From Cafeteria roenbergensis (lineage: Eukaryota; Sar; Bigyra; Bicosoecida; Cafeteriaceae), in contig VLTN01000046.1 in assembly GCA_008330645.1 (NCBI GenBank), positions 186,001-250,000 of the forward strand: DNA of 64,000 bases, read 5' to 3'. Of the stretch, positions 45,551 to 57,400 are shown piece after piece. The position numbers and the translations under genes were made by a program. Under the pieces are notes generated by a model. The model ran no database searches. It had not been told where the DNA came from and was given only the letters and a program-made list of their open reading frames with translations. The stretch's first letter is position 1; the number at the start of each line of letters is the position of its first letter.

Positions 45551-47379
45551 ATGGCTGCCACCTCGGACGTGGCGGCCGGCGGACCGAGGCGCGATGCACG
45601 CCTCAGCGTCACAGTCCTCTCAGGCTTCCTCGGGGCCGGCAAAACAACGCTCCTCAAGCACATCCTGACGTCTTCGGCGCATGGGCGCAAGGTTGCGGTG
45701 ATTGTCAACGACATGGCCGAGCTGAACATCGACGCTGCCTCCGTTGGCACCGTGGTCCGTGCGCCCGAGAAGCTGATTGCGATGCAGGTGAGCTCCCGTC
45801 ATTGAGAGGACGACGCACAGGCAACGCGAGCGCAAGCTGTTCGCTGGGAGTCCCGGGCGCGCGAGGCGAGTGACGGAGTCGTGACCTGCCAAGCCACTGC
45901 AGAATGGCTGCATCTGCTGCACTCTCCGCGAGGACCTGCTGCGCGAAGTCGCTGCGCTGGCCCGAGCGGGGTCCTTCGACTACCTCATCGTTGAGTCAAC
46001 GGGCATCTCCGAGCCAGTGGGCGTGGCGGAGACTTTCGAGATGCAGGTCCCGGGCCTTGCCGCGCTGGCGGATGTTGCCAGGCTTGACACTATGGTAACC
46101 GTGGTGGATGCCGCCAACTTTGGCGCAGACCTGGACGCCCTGGAGAACCTGCGCGACCGCGGGTGGGGCCGCGACGAGGGCGACGAGCGGCCCGTGTCAG
46201 CGCTGCTGGCCGACCAGGTGGAGTTCGCCGACGTGCTCGTGCTCAACAAAACGGACTGCGTCACCCCGGACCAGGCCGCGCGGGTGGAGGCGGTACTGCG
46301 GTCTCTCAACCCCCGCGCTCTCATCCGGGCCACCACGCACGCAAACGTTGATCTCGATGACGTGGTGGGCACCGGGCGATTTTCCCTGGACGCGGCGAGA
46401 GAGGTATGCGGTTGAGGCCTCGCCGCGCGCCCGCACTGCGCCAGCCCGAGCTGGATTGCGCCCCCGGCCTGCCGTTGCGCATGGCACCGGGGGCGACCCT
46501 GCCCTGTCCCCAGCCCCAGCCCTCGCCAAGCCTGCACCCGCCAGCCCCCCCCCGCTGCCCAATCCCTGTCCCCGGTGCCCGCAGTCGCCGGGCTGGTTGC
46601 AGAGCCTCAAGGGCGGCGCCACCCCGGAGAGCGAGGAGTACGGCATCCAGGCCGAGGTGTTCCGCGCGAGCAGACCGTTCCACCCCGTCAGGCTCGTGGC
46701 GCTGCTCTCCTCTGCGCTGTTCCGCTCGGGGTGCGGCGGCCCTGTATCCGCCGCCAGCGGCGCAGCCAGCGGCCCTGTATCCGCCACCAGCGGCGCAGCC
46801 AGCGGCCCTGTATCCGCCACGAGCGGCGCAGCCAGCGGGCCTGAAGCGCCACCGCCCCGCGAAGGGGCCGCAGCTGCCGTCGGGGCCGCAGCCGTGGCGG
46901 CATCGAGTGCGGGCCACGACCCATCGCTGCGAGGCGGCTCAAAAGCCGACGTGGCCGTTGCACACCTGCCACCGGCTCTTCGAGCGGTGCTGTCCGGTGA
47001 AAGGGGGGTGGTTGTGCGGTCCAAGGGCGCGGCCTGGATCGCCGCAGCGGAGGGGGGCCCTTGCGATGCCATGGCGCTGTGGTCGCAAAGCGGGCGCCTG
47101 CTCGAAATCGAGCCGGGCCCCGCGTGGTCCGCCCTTGCCGCGAGCCACGCTGAGCGAATCAGAGCGATGCGGGGCCAGGACAGCGTGGGCAAGGAGGCTT
47201 CGCTGCCGCCGTTCCAGCGGTTCACTGAAGTGGTACTGATCGGCTTGCGGGCAGATATGAAGGCGGTCCTTGCGGCGGTGGAGGCATGCTTGCTGACGGA
47301 CGACGAGTTTCGTGCGGGGCCAACGGCATGGGGGCGGCTGCCCAACCCGATCTGGGGCCACTTGGCGTGGTCCGATTAG
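45551..47379 (+). CDS. CobW/COG0523 metallochaperone GTPase (ZNG1-like), 3 exons
   Basis: A G3E P-loop GTPase that hands metal, in known members mostly zinc or cobalt, to client enzymes. Exons 45551-45787, 45903-46403 and 46585-47379 (introns 115 and 181 nt, both phase 0) give 510 aa. Walker A is [13 protein letters not shown], and [13 protein letters not shown] follows. The first junction completes [15 protein letters not shown], whose CxCC is the defining metal site. Then come [16 protein letters not shown] and LVLNKTDC (GTPase G4). The C-terminal CobW_C domain has [23 protein letters not shown] and [10 protein letters not shown] 33-bp repeat ([11 protein letters not shown] units, 46738-46838) is inserted inside CobW_C. 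Together with the ZIP transporter it suggests active zinc handling. Confidence 0.9.
46738..46838 (+). repeat. 33-bp repeat in the CobW gene
   Basis: Three in-frame units encode [11 protein letters not shown]-type 11-mers between the FHPVRL strand and the KGAAWIA strand of CobW_C. Confidence 0.8.
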
Positions 47380-47713
47380 CTGCCCCCGTCTCGCGACGGA
47401 AGCACAGATCGTGCGCCTGGCAGCGTGCGAGTCAGTTTGGGGGTAGGGCGCGCACGCGGTTCGGCCGCGCTGCGCCATTGCGCTGCGTTGCAGCTGCGTT
47501 CGGTTCCGTGTTCGCAATCACGACGAGGCCAAACCCCACGACCGGGTGCTCGGCAACCACACCCGATGCGCAGCGGCAAACCTCAAACCATCCAGCCAGC
47601 CAGCCAGCAGAGCAGCGTTGCACCAACAACATTCAGTCTGTGTGGCCCGTTCCCGGCCGAGGCAGAGAGGCATCCTCCCCAAGCTGTAGCAGAGCCAGCC
47701 GCTCTCCCCGCGC
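47380..47713. other. Convergent intergenic, 334 bp
   Basis: Tail-to-tail gap after the CobW gene. It contains CCAGCCAGCCAGCCAGCAG near 47591-47610. No gene was seen. Confidence 0.35.
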
Positions 47714-47861
47714 TCAAAGCCCCTCCCACCACGCGCTGGCCGACCCCGGCCCAGCCGAGCAGGGCCCGCTCTGGGCAGTCTCGCCGCCGCCAGCAGCGCC
47801 CCTGCCCGCGGCCGGCGCAGCGTCTGAGTCTTGGCCAGACGACGGCGCCTTGCCTGGCGGA

Positions 47862-47893
<32 letters not shown>

Positions 47894-48797
47894 CTGGGCT
47901 CCCTCGGGCGGCGACGCGGCGCCCCCCCCGCCTGCGCAAGGAGAGCTGGGCAGCGTCGCGCTTGCGCCACCCTCGAGGGCAGCAGCAGCCGCGGCCCGCC
48001 GAGCCGCGGCCGAGGCGCCAGCTGTATCGCCCGAGCGGCGTGGCACGGCCCGCGGGGCCTTTGCAGAGCCCTCCTCCTCCTCCTCCTCGTCGCCGGCATC
48101 CTGGCGAGCGCGCTTCAGCCGCCGGCCGGATGCGCGGAGAGCCTCGGCTGCGCGGCGGATCCACGCCGGAGAGGCCGCGTCCGCCACCGCGTCAGCTGCC
48201 TGCCACAGCAGCGGGCCCTGCTGGAAGGCCCAGCCGCGAGCCGACGCGCCGCCCGCGGCAGCGGCAGGCAGAGCTGCATGCTGGGCCCGCAGCACAGCAT
48301 CCGGGGACACAGTATCAGCCACGGGCGCGGTGGGCGTGGCAGGAACGGCGGCGGCAGCAGCCTCAGCGCCCGGGCGCGCGGGCTCGCCCGGCTCCCCGCT
48401 CGCCGCCACAAGCTTGGCCAGAAGCACGCAGCCGTCGAGCACCCGCAGCGCCGGAATCCGCAACCTGATCTCGTCCAGGGCCGCCTTGAACGGCGGCCTG
48501 GCCGCGAAGGCGGGGTCCACAACCACGTCCGAGAGTTGCTCCAGCGCTCCGGGCTGGGTCTCGTCCACGACTTGCCAGCCCAGCTGAAGCAGCACCTCCT
48601 GCACCTTGGGCTTGCCACCCGGCACGCTTGGAAACGGAGTGAGCACGAGCACCCGAGGCGCCCGAGGTCCCGCGGCCGGTGAAGGCGGCAGCGCTGCTCT
48701 GGCCGGCGGGGGCGGGACCGCCTCCGAGGCTGGCGCCAGAGCCGAGGGCGCTGCGGCAGCGGCGGTGGCGCTCGCGCCGGACTGAAGCGCAGCCGCA

Positions 48798-48835
<38 letters not shown>

Positions 48836-49099
48836 GTGGTGCGGTTGCTGCATGGCACTGCTGGTCATTTGTTGGGCAAGCGCCTGCGCTTGCATTTGCT
48901 GCCTGGCCTGGTGGAGCTCAAGGCGCCGCCGATGCTGCAGCGCAACGACCACCATCTCCGGAGTGACCCCCGGAGCGAGCGCGCCGGAGGACACAAGCTC
49001 GACGAGGTTGACGCCGAGGGCAGCCGCGGCAGCGACCAGTTCGGGTCGGAGTCCGGCCTGCGGAGCCGCCGCGCCGCCCGTCACGGGCTGGCTGGCCAT
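47714..49099 (-). CDS. Gln/Ala-rich protein, unknown function
   Basis: A 461-aa frame starting MASQPVTGG at 49099; an upstream exon is possible because the frame stays open before it. The N-terminus is helical (LRPELVAAAAALGVNLVELV) and leads into a Gln-rich segment with 11 consecutive Gln (48799-48832). A folded-looking core (about 145-235) reads RVLVLTPFPSVPGGKPKVQE, then VLLQLGWQVVDE and LRVLDGCVLLAKLV. A basic/acidic stretch (RRLKRARQDAGDEEEEEE) could be nuclear. No family was recognised. It precedes another low-complexity gene on the same strand. Confidence 0.5.
48799..48832 (-). repeat. CAG trinucleotide run (poly-Gln)
   Basis: Eleven CAG codons on the minus strand inside the Gln/Ala-rich gene. 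Confidence 0.85.
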
Positions 49100-49476
49100 G
49101 GCGCGCTGCAGTTCAGGCCGCAACAGAGTGCGCGCTGCTGTCTCGACCGGTGGGGGCCCAGGCTGCCCCGTGGCTGAGCGGGTGCCGTCAGGGGGCGACG
49201 GTTGCCACTCGGCGCTCTGCTTTCACCTTGGAGGCTGTGTTGAGCAGTGCGGTGAACGCCGGTCGCCACGGGGACACGGCGCGCGGCCGCCCACACAACC
49301 AATGGACGGCACGATGCGGCCGGGCGTGTTCGGAAAGCGCGCGCCCTTTGAGTGCGGCGAGAAGCGGCCCACGAGTGTCGACAACGTGGTCTCAGCGCTT
49401 GGCTGGCCCGCGAGCACAATCGATTCCCTCACCCTGTGCGACAACCACACAGTCGCTCCTGCAGTTCCGCCCACCA
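49100..49476. other. Intergenic, 377 bp
   Basis: Between two minus-strand genes. No supported coding exon. It may contain 5' leader or an unrecognised first exon of the downstream (47714-49099) gene. Confidence 0.35.
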
Positions 49477-50961
49477 CTACGGCACACCGGGACCGCTCCA
49501 GGCAGTCGGGGGAGCGCCCGCGGAGGCCGCCGCTTGCTGCATCTGATAGGCCCGCAGCGTCTGCGCCTGCCTCGCCTGCTGCGCTGCCATCGCGATGTGT
49601 GTCGCCATCTGCTGCCGCTGGGCCTCATGCTCCGCAGCCTCGTCGTCACGGCCAGCAAGCTTGGCAGCGTGCGCGTTGGAGTACGCCACGTCGGCCGCAT
49701 GGATGAGCTGCAACACGGTGGCGTGCACCTGGCCGGGCGCGACGCCGTGCATGGCCAGAATGGCGGCGTGGCCGCTGGGCACGGGCTGGGCGGTGGGCGG
49801 CATGGCTTGCGCAGCCGCCTGCTCCGGTGCGGCGTGCAGGTGCGCCGCGGCGCCGTGGCCCATGGTCGCTCCCAAGCCGTCCGCCGGCGGAGCGAGGCCG
49901 GCCCCAGGCTCCGCCCCGACGCCGTGGTGCGCGTGCGCAGGTCCTGGCGCAGACAGCCCGTAGGGGGGCTGCGCGGCGTGCGGCTGCGCGTGCTGTCCGA
50001 AACCGCGCCCCGCCGCGCCCGCGCCGGTGGGAGCCGAGGAGGCGGCGGCCGAGGCGGATGAGGCGGAGGAGGAGGAGGATCCGACCATGGAGGAAGCGTG
50101 CGAGGCACCGGCAGCCGCCGCTGACGGCGGGTGCGAGTGCGGCGCCGGTGGGTGCGCGGCAGCGTTCAGCGGGGACAGCCCCACAGCGTGCGTGCCGGCC
50201 GAGGGCGGGCCGGGAGACCGCATCGCCTCCATCTGCGGGGTGGGGGTTCCCGCGGCAGAGCCGGGGGCTGGCGTGCCTGGCTCTGCCTTGGCCCGTTTGG
50301 CCGGCTTCGGCTGCGCGCCGCTCGACGTCACCGCTGCGGCTGCGTCGCCATCAGCCGCAGCGTCGGCGTCTGCGGAGGTGGAGGCGCCGACGGAGGCGCC
50401 GTCCTTCTTCTTGCCCCGCCTGGCCGACGTGGCCCGCTTCCCCTTGGCCGCCGTCTTCTTTGCAGAGGCGGCGGCCGCAGCCGCGGAGGCCGCTGCCGCT
50501 GGCAGCGGGTCGGCCGACGCCACACCCCCCGCCACCGGAACCGTAGCGCCCGACAACACGTCCGACGCAGCGGAAGCCGTGAGCTGCGCGCGAAGGTCGC
50601 GCTCCAGGTTCTCCCACTGGCTCGAGGTGACGGCTACCCACGCAAGCTGCTCCGAGCTGTGCATCGCCGCGACCAGGCGCCGCCGCTCCGCGAGCAGGAA
50701 GTCCAGCGACCGCTCGTACACGCTGCGAGCAAGGAGGCCGACGCCCAGGGTCAACGGCTCGGAGAAATCGAGCTGTGATCCAGGCCAAAGGCAGCACCCC
50801 GCAGCGCACGCGATGCACGCGCGCGCAAGCGCCCCGCGCCGCCCAGCCCCACCGCACACTCACGCATTTTGTGCCCGCAGCGCCTCGACCTCGTCGAGCG
50901 CCTGGTGCAGGGCCTCTGCGAGCTCGGCGCTTGAAGCGCCGGTCTGTGACAGCCACAACAT
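49477..50961 (-). CDS. Coiled-coil start, Ala/His/Pro-rich protein, unknown function (2 exons)
   Basis: Exons 50961-50864 and 50722-49477 (intron 141 nt, GTGAGT...CTCGCAG) give 447 aa. The junction makes one continuous amphipathic helix: ELAEALHQALDEVEALRAQN joined to AVYERSLDFLLAERRRLVAAM, which supports the splice. HSSEQLAWVAVTSSQW and NLERDLRAQL follow. Residues after about 110 are disordered: Ala/Lys (KKTAAKGKRATSARRGKKK, NLS-like), then Pro/His/Ala. The end is helical again (VLQLIHAADVAYSNAHAAKL, EAQRQQMATHIAMAAQQ). No family was recognised; a nuclear scaffold or transcription-linked role is only a guess. Confidence 0.55.
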
Positions 50962-52152
50962 TCAGCACGATAGCGAGCCCCCCCGCAGAGTCAGTGTGGC
51001 CAAGCCGCGCATCGCGCCAGGCACGCGGCTTCACGGCGCAGCAAGCGGGGGCAGTCGCGCCACGGAGCTGCCAGGCTGGCCGGCGCCCAGCGACGCGAGG
51101 CAGGCCCGTGGCCCAACAGCCCGGCGCGGCTCACGTCGAGAGCAGACATTGGCCCGGGGCCGTTCGCGCAGCCTCGCTGCGAGAGGCTCCAGCCGGGACA
51201 CGGGCGCTCCTGGAGCAGGAAGCGCGATGGGCCGGACCTCAGCTGCCCTGCGGGCCCTCGGGTATCCTCGCGGATCCTCCAGCGCCGGTGGGGCGGCGCG
51301 CTTGCTGAGCATCTCTGCGCTTGCAGAGCCGGAGTTGGCTTGCAACTCGAACTGGCAACTCGAACAAGCAGTTCAGCACTGCCTCGCTTCAGGTCGCGCG
51401 GACTGCCGTTTCGTTGCGACGAAAGCACTCCCTGCGGCCGGCAGGAATCCACACGAACTCGCTCACAGGGCCCTCGCGTGCGGCCGACGGCCGTGTCGGC
51501 CAACCGGCGAACGGCTGCAACGCCTGCTCCCCGATGCGGCGCCAGAGCGAAACGCAACGCATTGCGGCTGTGCGAGGCTCCTGCGCACGCCGCCCGAGCA
51601 CACGGCGGCGCCCGAGCACTGACAGCTAGCCCTTGCACAGGCGATTGCGCCCTGCTGAGTCATGCAAGGGCAGTTGCGCGGGCACGCACACACACCCTGT
51701 GCGACCCGGCGGCTGCGGCGTCTGCGACAGCCACGCATCGAAGCTCCGCAAGCCTGCGATCGCCGAGCCACGGCCCCCATGCCCCCCCCCACCAGCGTTG
51801 GTTGTCACCTTGGCGGCGGAGGGACGAGGGGACGGCGACCATGGGGAGGATGTGTTGGCGTGTTGGCCCGTGGCTGTCGGAGCGCAACCTTGCGCCGGGC
51901 TCTGCGTTCGTCGCCCGGCGTCGCGCGCGCGCGCCCCGCCGAGTTGAGGGCACTGCGCAGCGAGCCCATAGTCGCAGCCGGAGTAAGAGGGGAGGCGCAG
52001 GGCGGCTCGCCGTTTCGGCCGGCTTCCGCGTCGCAGCCAGCAGAGCCGGGGATGCAGCGGCGACAGACGCGGTTGGAGCAGGCAGTTGCGGCGCGTTGCC
52101 AGGCGCGCGGTCGAGGCACCTTCCAACCCCCTCTCGGGCGCGGGAAGAAACG
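50962..52152. promoter_or_regulatory. Long divergent intergenic region, 1.19 kb
   Basis: The largest gene-free stretch in the host part apart from the LINE flank. The plus-strand frame of the PA-domain gene is open through much of it, but the residues are Arg/Ala/Cys shadow sequence and the clean signal peptide starts only at 52153. It is expected to hold two promoters. No RNA gene was recognised. Confidence 0.35.
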
Positions 52153-54276
52153 ATGCGCATGGGAGCCCTTGGCCTGCTGGCGTGCGCAGCGGCGCTCGCT
52201 GGGACGTCGGCCACGCCGGTGCTGCCGCTCACGCCGGCCGAGCAGAAAGCCGCCTCTGGCGACGGCGCCAGTGGCGCCGCCCGGCGCCCCGGCATCCCGC
52301 TGGACCACAGCGAGCAGCCTTACGGGTTTATGTACCTGAAGGGCTCGCCCACCAAGTTCGAGGTGTTCCGCGCGAACTTCGGCGGCCTCCTCCCCTGCGG
52401 CTCTCGCCAGCTGGCGTGGATGCCCGACCAATTCGGCTGCGCCACGGTGCGCGAGCCCGTCGTGAGCGGCAGGTTCGCGGTCGCCGTCCGCGGGAACTGC
52501 ACATTTGCGACCAAGGCCGCGTATGCCCAGAAGGCAGGAGCCCACGGCCTCATCGTGATCAACGATCAGCCCGGGCTGCTGCGCATGCCGCTGGGAAACC
52601 GTTCGATCAACGAGGACAACGCCATCTACTTGCCGTCGGTGATGGTCCGCCAGTCGTTCGCGGGTGTAATCGAGACTTTTTCGTCCTCCGGGCACAACCT
52701 CACGGCAGCGCTGCGCCCGTTTCGCGCCGATTGCATCCCGGACAAGGTCTACGTCCCCCACCAGCGAATCCGCCAGAAGAACGCGCCGTCGAGCCCGAAG
52801 CTGGTGGCCCAGGGCGTCAAGTCCCCGTTTGACATCCCCCCACCCGGGGAGACGAACTGGGAGCCCGTGGTGGCCACGGGAGGCATCCTCGCAGTGTCGG
52901 ACGGCCGGGCCGAGCGCTCTGGCCGGGAGGGCCACATGAGCGTCGGCCCCGACGGGCATATCAAGAGCATCAGTTCCGGCCGTGCGATCCGCACCGAGTT
53001 CGCTCTGGCCGACTTTGGCGGGCCGCCCATCGGAGGCACCATGCGCCTCATGCTCGCAGACCCCATCGACGCCTGCTCCCCTCTCGTGGACCCCCACGGC
53101 ATGCTGCGCGGCGCCGCCGTCATCGCCAGGCGCGGAACGTGCCCGATGATCAACAAGGCCCGCGCTGCGCAGGCCGCTCAGGCGAACGTTCTCGTGCTCA
53201 TCAACAACGACGAGACGGACAAGCTGAACGCCGAGCTCTTCCGGCTGGCCTCGGAGCTCCCGGGCTCCGCCGGCGCCTCGGGGAGCGACCTGGTCGATTC
53301 CACCGACGAGGTGGCGGCCGCCCTCAAGGCCGCCATCCCCGAGCCGGAGCGGCTCGGGCTGGTCCAGGCCGCGCCAGACGACGCCCCCGACGACATCCAC
53401 ATTGCGACCGTGATGGTCCCCGCAGAGAGCGGCGACAGGATCGAGAAGGTGCTCGCCGCCAACCGCGGCACCGCCTTCCTGTCCATCGACGCCTCCAAGG
53501 ACATGCCCGTTGGCGAGAGCTGGAACGAGCTTCGCCGGCTAGCGCGCGAGTCCGGCGACTTCTGGCCCAAGGACGAGCGCGCCGTCACCCAGGAGATGGT
53601 GCGCATGGTGCGCCTGTGCGACCCCCGCTCGCTCACTGGCAGCGACGAGCGCATCCAAGCCCTCATCGGCCTTTCGATCGCGTCCGGTGCCGCCCACGGC
53701 AGGCAGCTGCTCGAGCTTCTTCACGAGGTCAACTTCCACCCTGATGGCAAGCCGATGGATCACTGGTCGGACTCGGCCTCCGTGGCGCCCACGCCCCGCC
53801 TCCACTCGTCTGAGCCGGCGTCCGCCTTCCTTCTCAACCGGCTGCCCGCGCACTCGGTAAACCTGCGCAACAGCGACTCCCTCGGTTGCACCGTGGAGGG
53901 CGGTCTCGCGCATGTTCGTGTGCCTGACGTGACCCCCGGGCAGAGCGTCGGCATCACTCTGACGCCCCGCGTCGTGGACCTGCTCAAGCACCAGGCCTGC
54001 CTTGAGAAGCTGCTCCTGCGCAACACCGCGGCGCTCGGCAACATGATCGCGCTGATGCAGCGAGAGACGGAGGAGGCGGTGTACTCGGCTCAAGTCCACG
54101 CCCTGTTCCGCAGGTTCGGGTCGCCGTCTGGCGAACAGTCAACGAACATGGCGGACAGCTACGTCTCTGCTGCAGAGGCCATCATGCGCGCCATCAAGCC
54201 CAACGCCAACGCAACCGTGGCCACAGGAGCCGCCAAGAACGACGGCACCGTGGGGAGCATGCTCCGCGGCGAGTAG
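52153..54276 (+). CDS. Secreted/luminal protein with two PA (protease-associated) domains
   Basis: 707 aa starting at the ATG at 52153, with signal peptide RMGALGLLACAAALAGTSAT. PA domain 1 (about 50-190) reads VAVRGNCTFATKAAYAQKAG, then AHGLIVINDQPG and YLPSVMVRQSFAGVI. PA domain 2 (about 290-450) reads AVIARRGTCPMINKARAAQAA, then NVLVLINNDET and IATVMVPAESGDRI. Both carry the family's R-G-x-C pattern, but no peptidase, RING or receptor domain follows. The C-terminal part is helical (DLLKHQACLEKLLLRNTAAL) with no membrane helix seen. PA domains usually bind peptides or sort cargo in the endomembrane system, so a vacuolar or secreted cofactor is likely. The pairing with an otherwise unknown C-terminal half is unusual. 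Confidence 0.75.
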   Translation: MRMGALGLLACAAALAGTSATPVLPLTPAEQKAASGDGASGAARRPGIPLDHSEQPYGFMYLKGSPTKFEVFRANFGGLLPCGSRQLAWMPDQFGCATVREPVVSGRFAVAVRGNCTFATKAAYAQKAGAHGLIVINDQPGLLRMPLGNRSINEDNAIYLPSVMVRQSFAGVIETFSSSGHNLTAALRPFRADCIPDKVYVPHQRIRQKNAPSSPKLVAQGVKSPFDIPPPGETNWEPVVATGGILAVSDGRAERSGREGHMSVGPDGHIKSISSGRAIRTEFALADFGGPPIGGTMRLMLADPIDACSPLVDPHGMLRGAAVIARRGTCPMINKARAAQAAQANVLVLINNDETDKLNAELFRLASELPGSAGASGSDLVDSTDEVAAALKAAIPEPERLGLVQAAPDDAPDDIHIATVMVPAESGDRIEKVLAANRGTAFLSIDASKDMPVGESWNELRRLARESGDFWPKDERAVTQEMVRMVRLCDPRSLTGSDERIQALIGLSIASGAAHGRQLLELLHEVNFHPDGKPMDHWSDSASVAPTPRLHSSEPASAFLLNRLPAHSVNLRNSDSLGCTVEGGLAHVRVPDVTPGQSVGITLTPRVVDLLKHQACLEKLLLRNTAALGNMIALMQRETEEAVYSAQVHALFRRFGSPSGEQSTNMADSYVSAAEAIMRAIKPNANATVATGAAKNDGTVGSMLRGE

Positions 54277-54462
54277 CTGCTCGAGTGCCCCGTGCGGGGC
54301 AGCGTGAGCGCGCGGAAAAGTGCGCGCGTGTGTGAGTGCATCAGTGATTGTGTCTTCGCGGGCGTCTGTGCTGTGACCGCTGCTGTTGAAATTGTAACGC
54401 GCTGCCCAGCTTCCCAATCGGCGCGAGGCGCCACTCTCAAGAAGCATCTTCGCGGCAAATGG

Positions 54463-57400
54463 CTAGCCTCGCCCCCGCTTGCCCTTGCGCTTGTTGCGCT
54501 GCCCCTTGGGGCGGCCGCGCTGACCGCTGCTGTGCGAGGCAGCCGGCGGCTGGCTGGGCTCGTCGGAAAAGTCGAAGATATGGCGCTCCTCCTCGACGGC
54601 AGCTGAGAGCGGAGCTCCCACGAGGCCCAGCGGCAGGCCTGCCCCGGTGACGTCCGCCGGCTGGACCAGCACAGGCGCCGACACAGTCGCAACTCGCTTG
54701 GTAGGGGGAGCCTGCGCCTCGGCGGTGCCAGCAGCAGACGCGTCCTGCCCGCGCCCCCGCTTGGGCTGCCTTGCCTGGCCGCTTGCAGCTGCCGCCCCGC
54801 CGCGCGCCTTGGCGAAAGAGATGGCTGGCTGCGGAACGTCCTTCGCGGGGCCCGGAGCCAGCGCTGCGGGCCGGAAGGACTTGGGCACTGGGGCCGGGGC
54901 GCGCGGGGCAGCTGCGGCCTTGGCGGGCCCGGCTGCGGCAGCACCTCCGTCAGTGGAGGGCCGTCGGCCCACAACGAAGGAGATGGTGGCAGGCAGAGCC
55001 GCGGCGGGCGGACCACCCTTGGCGGGCTCGAGGCCGCCCAAGGGCCCCAGAGCGAGGGAGGCTGGCTTCAGCGTTCCGCCGTTGCCCTCGGAGCGAGGCG
55101 CTGCCGACGCTGGCCGCGCCATCGCGGGCTCGCTCACGTCGCGGCCCGCTGGCTCGCGCGGCTCCTGCGCCCGGGCGGCGCGAGGGGGGCTGGCGGGGGC
55201 GACATTCGGGCCGGGGCCGGCCACGCGTGGCTCTGCCGCAGCTGAGGCTGGGTCGGCCGTGGCGGCTGAGCGACCTGCTCTGGAGGGTTCGCTGTCCGCG
55301 GCGCCTGCGTGCTTCCGCACGGGGCCGCTGCTGGCCTGGGCCGTGCCGTGCGTGCTGGAGAGCGACGCGCCGGCGCTCTCCGCTGCGCTGCTGGCCTGCT
55401 GCCTGCCGTGGCCGCTGGGAGAGGGCGCGCGCGCGTGGGCCGGAGGCGGGTCGTCCCGCTGGCGTGAGTAGCCGGACTCCGCACGCGGGCGCTCCGCAGC
55501 GTCGCGCCCGCGCGACTGCCAGCCCCCGTCTGAGCGGGAACGAGAATCGCTGGGGCGCTCAGCGGCGTGAGCCGGGCGTCCGGCCTGGTTCGGCCAGGCG
55601 CCTAGCTGCGGCCCAGCCGTGCTTCGGTCTGCTTCCCCCCAGGCCTGGCGCCCCCCCCAAGCGCCGCCTGACGCATGCCAGTTGGCATGCTGACCGGACG
55701 ACGCCTGCGCCCCTTGCCACGCGCCGTCGCGCGGCCGGCCCTGCGCCTGGGTCCCGGGCGGCCGGACGCGGACCGTCACCCCGGCGCCACGCGCCCTGTC
55801 GTATCCCGCCGAGCGAGCGCCCCCCCTGCTCTCGGCATGCTGGGCCGGTGGCCCGCCCCACGACGGAGCAGCGCGGTCGTAGCCGCCGTCCCTCGGCCCA
55901 GCAGCGCCCTGAGACCACGCTTGCCGGGGTGGCCCGCTCAACGAGTCCCTGCGGTCGAGGCTGCCTCCGCCCGTCGCGGCCTGCCACGCCCGTTGCGGGT
56001 GCCCGGAATCCCTTCGCTCTGCCGGCGCCCCGGCCCTCCCGCCGGTGTCGGGCCAGCTGCGAGAGTAGCCAGCGTCGCCAGCAGCCTGGGCCCGCGAGTA
56101 GCCAGCGTCGCCAGCAGCCTGGGCCCGCGAGTAGCCAGCGTCGCCAGCAGCCTGGGCCCGCGAGTAGCCAGCGTCGCCAGCAGCCTGGGCCCGCGAGTAG
56201 CCAGCGTCGCCAGGAGCCTGGGCCCGCGAGTAGCCAGCGTCGCCAGCAGCCTGGGCCCGCGAGTAGCCAGCGTCGCCAGCAGCCTGGGCCCGCGAGTAGC
56301 CAGCGTCGCCAGCAGCCTGGGCCCGCGAGTAGCCAGCGTCGCCAGCAGCCTGGGCCCGCGAGTAGCCAGCGTCGCCAGCAGCCTGGGCCCGCGAGTAGCC
56401 AGCGTCGCCAGCAGCCTGGGCCCGCGAGTAGCCAGCGTCGCCGCCGTGCCCTTCCCAGGTCTGCGCATCACGGACGCCGCTTGCGCTACGGCTCGTCGGC
56501 CGGTCGCGGTCGTAGCCCGCCCGCCGGTCGCCCGCGGCCTGGGTTGCTGCACCCGCTCGAGGCGCTGCCGAGCCCCTTGCGGTGCCCCCAGCAGCAGTGC
56601 CGGCAGTGGAAGCAGCGGCGGCGGCGGCGGCGTTGGGGGCCACCGAGGCGGCAGCACCCGTGCCACGGCTCAGCGCCGCGGCACCAGCGCCCCCGTCGTC
56701 GTCATCGTCGTCGTCGTCGTCGTCGTCGAGAGCTCCTTCCAGAAGCGCATCCTCGCCCAGAGCGCGTGACATAGCCAGGTGAGAAGCGGCGAGTTGCTCA
56801 TCGCTCTTCTCGGCTGGCGCGGCCGAGGCTGCTGCAGCGGCATCGACCAGGTCCTCCTCACGCCGCTTGTCCAAACCGTCCTCTGGCGCGTCGTCAAGGC
56901 GGGTTGGCTCCTCATGCGCGACCTCCTCCAGCGCCCCCTGTGCCGCCGACACGCCGTCCGGAACACCATCAGCACCAGCTGCAGCAGCGAGAGAGGCCGT
57001 GTGCTGGGTGTCAGCTGACTGGCCGTTGGCTGGCGGCAGGTCTCCAGTGTGACTCCCACGGCTGGTGGCAGCCGTCCGGGCCGTGGCTGCGACGCCTGTG
57101 GCTGCAGCTCCGCCGGAATGCGGGTCCACGGCCGAGGCTGCCGGCGCCGGCGGGGCGCGGTCGTACCCCGAGCGCGGGTCCACGGCCGAGGCTGCCGGCG
57201 CCGGCGGGGCGCGGTCGTACCCCGAGCGCGGGTCCACGGCCGAGGCTGCCGGCGCCGGCGGGGCGCGGTCGTACCCCGAGCGCGGGTCCACGGCCGAGGC
57301 TGCCGGCGCCGGCGGGGCGCGGTCGTACCCCGAGCGCGGGTCCACGGCCGAGGCTGCCGGCGCCGGCGGGGCGCGGTCGTACCCCGAGCGCGGGTCCACG

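Noticed and set aside
51340-52152. Upstream extension of the PA-domain protein
   Set aside because: The extra residues are Arg/Cys/Ala-rich shadow sequence, and the later Met gives a textbook signal peptide.
56058-56440. CRISPR-like regular array
   Set aside because: Head-to-tail 33-bp units without distinct spacers, in frame within a eukaryotic coding region: a coding minisatellite.
54771-56774. Long plus-strand Arg/Pro frame opposite the CID-like gene
   Set aside because: Its repeats only mirror the 33-bp coding repeat of the minus strand, and it has no domain.
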